This document shows, piece by piece, positions 61,185 to 64,000 of a stretch of 64,000 nucleotides of DNA. Both the position numbers and the translations under genes were made by a program. The number at the start of each line of letters is the position of its first letter. The first letter of the stretch is position 1. Below the pieces are notes generated by a model. The model saw only the letters and a list, made by a program, of their open reading frames with translations, did no database searches and was not told the origin of the DNA. The DNA is from Cucumibacter marinus DSM 18995 (GTDB lineage: Bacteria; Pseudomonadota; Alphaproteobacteria; Rhizobiales; Devosiaceae): assembly GCF_000429865.1 (NCBI RefSeq), contig NZ_AUCR01000010.1, forward strand, positions 135,166 to 199,165. The letters run 5' to 3'.

Positions 61185-61225
61185 GATTTACATACTTTAA
61201 GTTTATCAACTATGGTATGTAAATC
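61185..61225. promoter_or_regulatory. Perfect inverted repeat, probable XRE operator
   Basis: Arms GATTTACATAC (61185-61195) and GTATGTAAATC (61215-61225) are exact reverse complements over 11 bp with a 19-bp spacer, in an AT-rich patch immediately upstream of the XRE gene. The arm spacing places both on the same face of the helix, as for a pair of dimer sites. Confidence 0.7.
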
Positions 61226-61342
61226 GGCCCCCATCACGGATGGCGAGGAAGTTGCATCGCATCTAGGAATGCGGCTCAACAATTCAGTCGCATTGCGTTA
61301 ACCATAGACTGCACAGCACCACGCCGAGACAAGGGAATGCAG

Positions 61343-61606
61343 ATGGGCAAAGCTGACTTTCTGGACGAGCCCCCGGACAGTGCGCACCTGACCGACTACG
61401 ACCGCGCCCATTTCGCAACCTATCTGCGCCTGTTGGACGCAGAGGCGGACGCCGCCCATTGGGCCGAAGCGGTCCGCGTCATCTTCGGCCTCGATCCCGA
61501 CGAACAACCCGATCGCGCCCAGCACGTTCACGAGACGCATCTCGCCCGCGCGCGCTGGATGGCAGAGAACGGCTACCGCGATCTTCTTCGATCCGCCTAT
61601 CACTGA
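61343..61606 (+). CDS. DUF2285-type small ICE protein
   Basis: An 87-residue acidic, helical protein (LTDYDRAHFATYLRLLDAEADAAHWAEAVRVIFGLDPDEQPDRAQHVHETHLARARWMAENGYRDLL). It matches a small family adjacent to DUF6499/DUF2285 regulators in alphaproteobacterial integrative elements, usually annotated as a DUF2285 protein. ATG 61343 is preferred over 61337 because AAGGGA (61331-61336) would otherwise touch the start codon. Function unknown. Confidence 0.75.
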   Translation: MGKADFLDEPPDSAHLTDYDRAHFATYLRLLDAEADAAHWAEAVRVIFGLDPDEQPDRAQHVHETHLARARWMAENGYRDLLRSAYH

Positions 61607-61723
61607 CAGGTGATGCGCAACACGCATCTCCATATGCCGGTTGCCCGGCTATCTAAGTTTCAATTTTGACGCGATCTTCCAACGACCTGCGAACCACCGC
61701 GTAGAGTCGGGGAGGAAATCGGC

Positions 61724-62422
61724 ATGGTGGCAGAAACGAACTGGCGAGACCCGACAAACTATCGATATCTAGACGGTCTGAACCCTTCCGAACTCGCCTG
61801 GGAGTTCCTCAGGCGCAATCCCGAGTATGAAAAGGAGGTCTCGGCTTCCAATCCGGCAGACGATCACGCCTCGACCGCGCTGACGGCGCACTGGGGGTTA
61901 CGCTTTCCCGATAGCGCCGAACTTGTACGCACCCAATGCCGACATCTTCTGGAGCCCTGCTGTCGACCCGAGCGTCCTGATCTTCGCCCCTCAGCAAGGG
62001 CCAAACATGACCACCGTGAACTTCAAGGTCGTTCCGGCCGATGCCCGAACATCGGATGAAGGTCTCTATATTCACTTCGTGATCGACACAGAGCACTTCG
62101 TGGCAATCTGCCTCGACGGCAGAGCGCCCGACGGACCGGTCGCGGCCGTTACGCTTATCGACCAGTTCCTGCAGGATAGAGTCGATGCGATTGTTCGGTT
62201 CCGAGATGCTGTACTCCATCACCGAATATCGCCCGACACGCGATTGACGCCGCAACGCAGGCAACGCCTCATCGAAAGCCTCCGCGCGATCGACGGTCGA
62301 CGTGCAGGGGCCACCTATCAGCAAATCGCCGAGGCCGTCTTCGGCGCCGCTCCAGTCAACGCCATCACGTGGAAATCAGCACCGCTGCGCGACACCGTAA
62401 TGCGCCGCGTCGCCGCCGGCCT
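61724..62422 (+). pseudogene. DUF6499/DUF2285 transcriptional-regulator-like gene, frameshifted and truncated
   Basis: The first frame begins TNWRDPTNYRYLDGLNPSELAWEFLRRNPEYEKE, the DUF6499-type N-terminus, and is normal to AHWGLRFPDSAEL. At 61923-61924 one extra T shifts it; the proper continuation YAPNADIFWSPAVDPSVLIFAPQQG is in the next frame. That frame carries on through a DUF2285 domain (LTPQRRQRLIESLRAIDGRRAGATYQQIAEAVFG, LRDTVMRRVAAGL) and then passes without a stop into membrane-transporter sequence at about 62420. The gene is therefore broken twice. Confidence 0.85.
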
Positions 62423-63431
62423 GATGGTGCCCGCCGGTCAGGCGGTCCTGGCGTCCACCGCTGATCGACGCCAATTGGGTCGGCTCATGGGCGTCGTGGG
62501 TTTCGCAGTCGCGCTCGGACCAGCATTGGGACCGGCATTCGGTGGCATGCTGATCGATGCAGCCTCTTGGAGGTGGTTGTTCCTGATAAACGTGCCAGTA
62601 GGCTTCGCCGCTCTGATTGGTGCCGCGCGCCTCGTACCGTCCGGTGAAACGACGCCGGAGGCCCGGATCGACTTTCGCGGATTGATCCTGATCAGCTTCG
62701 GCCTTCCTCTGCTGCTCTACGGTGCCGCGGAGATCGGATCGAGCACTATCAGCATGCTCTCCATAGCCAGTGCTGGCATCGGGATTGGCTTGACGGCGCT
62801 CTTTGTTTTCCACGCAGTCCAAAGTCCCGATCCCCTGATCGATGTCGCCCTTCTATTGCGGTCAGGTTTTTCTGCCCCAGTCGTGACCGCCGGATTGACC
62901 GGCGCCGCCATGTACGGCGGATTGCTCCTTCTGCCGTTATTTTTACAACGCAGCCTGGGACAAACGCCAACCGAAGCCGGCCTTATGCTCATGGCTATGG
63001 GGCTTGGCTCCGCCTTTATTCTGCCAGTAGCGGGAGCGTTGACGGATCGATATGGACCGAGAAGGATATCTCTCGGCGGAGGAGGATTGCTGATTTTGAC
63101 AACAATCCCTTTCGTCTCCCCAGTGCCACTCGCCTTTGCGGCGGTCGTCATTCTTCTCGTTACACGCGGAGCGGCGCTGGCCTTGGCGCAGATGCCCGCG
63201 ATTACAGCCGCCTATAATGCAGTTGACGAGGCTGAAACCGGTGACGCCGCGACTTTGATCAATATCGGTCAGCGCTTGGGAGGCGCATTGGGCGCAATTG
63301 CCATGGTCGCTGTCATTGAACAGTTCGGCGACTCCGCGTCGGTGAAGGCCTATCAGATCGCGTTCGGAGCTCTGGCTGTCATTTCAGTCGGTGCAATGCT
63401 GGTCGCAACCCGCGTTGCTGTGCGCCGCTAG
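61923..63431 (+). CDS. Chimeric ORF: DUF2285 domain fused to the 3' part of a DHA2-type MFS exporter
   Basis: A 502-residue open frame. Residues 1-165 are the DUF2285 part of the regulator above. From about residue 167 (MVPAGQAVLASTADRRQLGRLMGVVGFAVALGPALGPAFGGMLID) it is an EmrB/QacA-type 14-helix exporter, starting within helix 4 and including motif C of helix 5, then running to a normal MFS end. Roughly the first 115 residues (helices 1-4) of the exporter are missing, so transport is unlikely. Likely starts are TTG 61923 or ATG 62007. The seam in a Gly-Leu-Met stretch suggests recombination or deletion at the right edge of the element. Confidence 0.8.
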   Translation: MYAPNADIFWSPAVDPSVLIFAPQQGPNMTTVNFKVVPADARTSDEGLYIHFVIDTEHFVAICLDGRAPDGPVAAVTLIDQFLQDRVDAIVRFRDAVLHHRISPDTRLTPQRRQRLIESLRAIDGRRAGATYQQIAEAVFGAAPVNAITWKSAPLRDTVMRRVAAGLMVPAGQAVLASTADRRQLGRLMGVVGFAVALGPALGPAFGGMLIDAASWRWLFLINVPVGFAALIGAARLVPSGETTPEARIDFRGLILISFGLPLLLYGAAEIGSSTISMLSIASAGIGIGLTALFVFHAVQSPDPLIDVALLLRSGFSAPVVTAGLTGAAMYGGLLLLPLFLQRSLGQTPTEAGLMLMAMGLGSAFILPVAGALTDRYGPRRISLGGGGLLILTTIPFVSPVPLAFAAVVILLVTRGAALALAQMPAITAAYNAVDEAETGDAATLINIGQRLGGALGAIAMVAVIEQFGDSASVKAYQIAFGALAVISVGAMLVATRVAVRR

Positions 63432-63736
63432 AACAACGTGGGCTGATAAGCTATCTGCACAAGACGGGGCTACGCTCGCAACACTCTTCTCACCGCCCCA
63501 TATGGTTGCGCAGCGCCGTTCCGTAACCCTTCAAACTGACTTCGGCTTTCGCAGACGTGCCGACTTGGTTGACTGCGGCGCTCTAGTGGCGCGCAAAGCG
63601 CACAAGCAGCGCCGGGCTCTGGTCGACGCCCACGGCCGCGCGTTCCTAGCCGTGGTTTGCATCACAACTTCGCGGCAGTCGATATTATGATTGTTTACGG
63701 GAGTTCCGGGCATCCGCTCAGCCGAAAGACTATTCA
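63432..63736. other. Gap without a supported gene
   Basis: A 305-bp stretch between the MFS tail and the convergent XRE/MmyB-like gene. The plus frame 63391-63690 overlaps the MFS end and shows no family features. No hairpin with a T run is evident. Confidence 0.5.
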
Positions 63737-64000
63737 TTAATCCGGCACGGGCATCTGAGCCAGAAGCAGATCCGACGTCTCCTGATCCGCCGGCACGAAG
63801 GTCTCGATCGTGAGTTCCGACAATAAAACTTCTCCGGCGCTGCCGAATATCGTGGTCGTGGAGAAGAAAGATAGTGTCCTGTCTCCAACGCGCAACCGCA
63901 ACGGTAGAATGAGTTCAGGCCCAGAGGCGGAGGCGTGCGCGTTTTTCGCGCCAAGACTCCGAGCGCGCCGGATCATCTCTGCGATTTTTGGATCCAGGGT
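63737..64000 (-). CDS. XRE/MmyB-like regulator, C-terminal part (runs off the window)
   Basis: The frame is open to the window edge, so only the last 88 residues are seen. LPLRLRVGDRTLSFFSTTTIFGSAGEVLLSELTIETFVPADQET matches, as I recall, the C-terminal ligand-binding (MmyB-like) part of XRE-family regulators, where strands LSFFSTTTxFG and LSELxIExFxPAD are typical. An internal ATG at 63976 is not the true start, because the frame continues upstream with TLDPKIAEMIRR. The helix-turn-helix should lie beyond 64000. Confidence 0.65.
   Translation of the reverse strand, partial: TLDPKIAEMIRRARSLGAKNAHASASGPELILPLRLRVGDRTLSFFSTTTIFGSAGEVLLSELTIETFVPADQETSDLLLAQMPVPD

Noticed and set aside
63391-63690. 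99-residue plus-strand frame
   Set aside because: Starts inside the MFS tail in another frame and has no recognisable features.

Overview
The window looks like a piece of a GC-rich alphaproteobacterial chromosome, most likely Hyphomicrobiales and possibly the Devosia/Pelagibacterium side. That placement rests on gene content (ActS/ActR redox pair, MmcB, a homogentisate operon with a DUF2783 partner, SitABCD-type metal transport, HxlR and MarR regulators) and on intergenic hairpins with CCGAAAAGT/ACTTTTCGG arms. It is an inference from families and style, not from a marker gene.

Positions 1-31.9 kb are ordinary chromosome, densely packed. In order: the 3' part of actS and actR; a beta-CASP metallo-hydrolase; mmcB; an MFS permease; a degenerate receiver-like protein; a large secreted modular protein; a MarR regulator divergent from the homogentisate operon (hmgA, fahA, a beta-lactamase-fold protein lacking part of its metal motif, a flavin monooxygenase, DUF2783); a secreted low-complexity protein with an OmpR/histidine kinase pair; a renal-type dipeptidase with a class IV aminotransferase; a saccharopine-dehydrogenase-like protein; cutA; an SDR; a four-gene Mn/Fe ABC importer preceded by two Fur-family-like palindromes; a methyltransferase; an HxlR regulator; a secreted caspase-fold protein with five PPC-like repeats; and a GNAT acetyltransferase.

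At 31.94 kb the 3' half of a tRNA-Arg(CCG) gene is followed by a P4-type tyrosine integrase, and accessory DNA begins. From 33.5 to 48.7 kb, all on the minus strand, lie a FAD-oxidoreductase/GAF-like pair, a nuclease-helicase, and a Druantia-like cluster: DruA (DUF4338), two large unfamiliar proteins, and a giant DUF1998 helicase resembling DruE. An AbiE type IV toxin-antitoxin pair follows. From 50.5 to 62.4 kb is the skeleton of an integrative conjugative element (ArdC, DUF2958, ParB, Toprim, DUF2493, DUF736, XRE, DUF2285) with no transfer genes. Two of its genes carry small frameshifts, and its last gene is fused in frame to the tail of an MFS exporter, so the element looks decayed or rearranged.

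Within that skeleton (56.7-59.8 kb) is a compact minus-strand operon: a membrane-anchored STAND NTPase with TPR-like repeats, a P-loop nucleotide kinase and a dCTP deaminase. I consider this the best candidate for an undescribed antiphage system, a sensor coupled to enzymes acting on the dCTP/dUMP pool. The Druantia variant is the second candidate. A third unusual signal is a pair of 48-nt leaders before ardC and parB, whose differences preserve base pairing as expected for a structured RNA.
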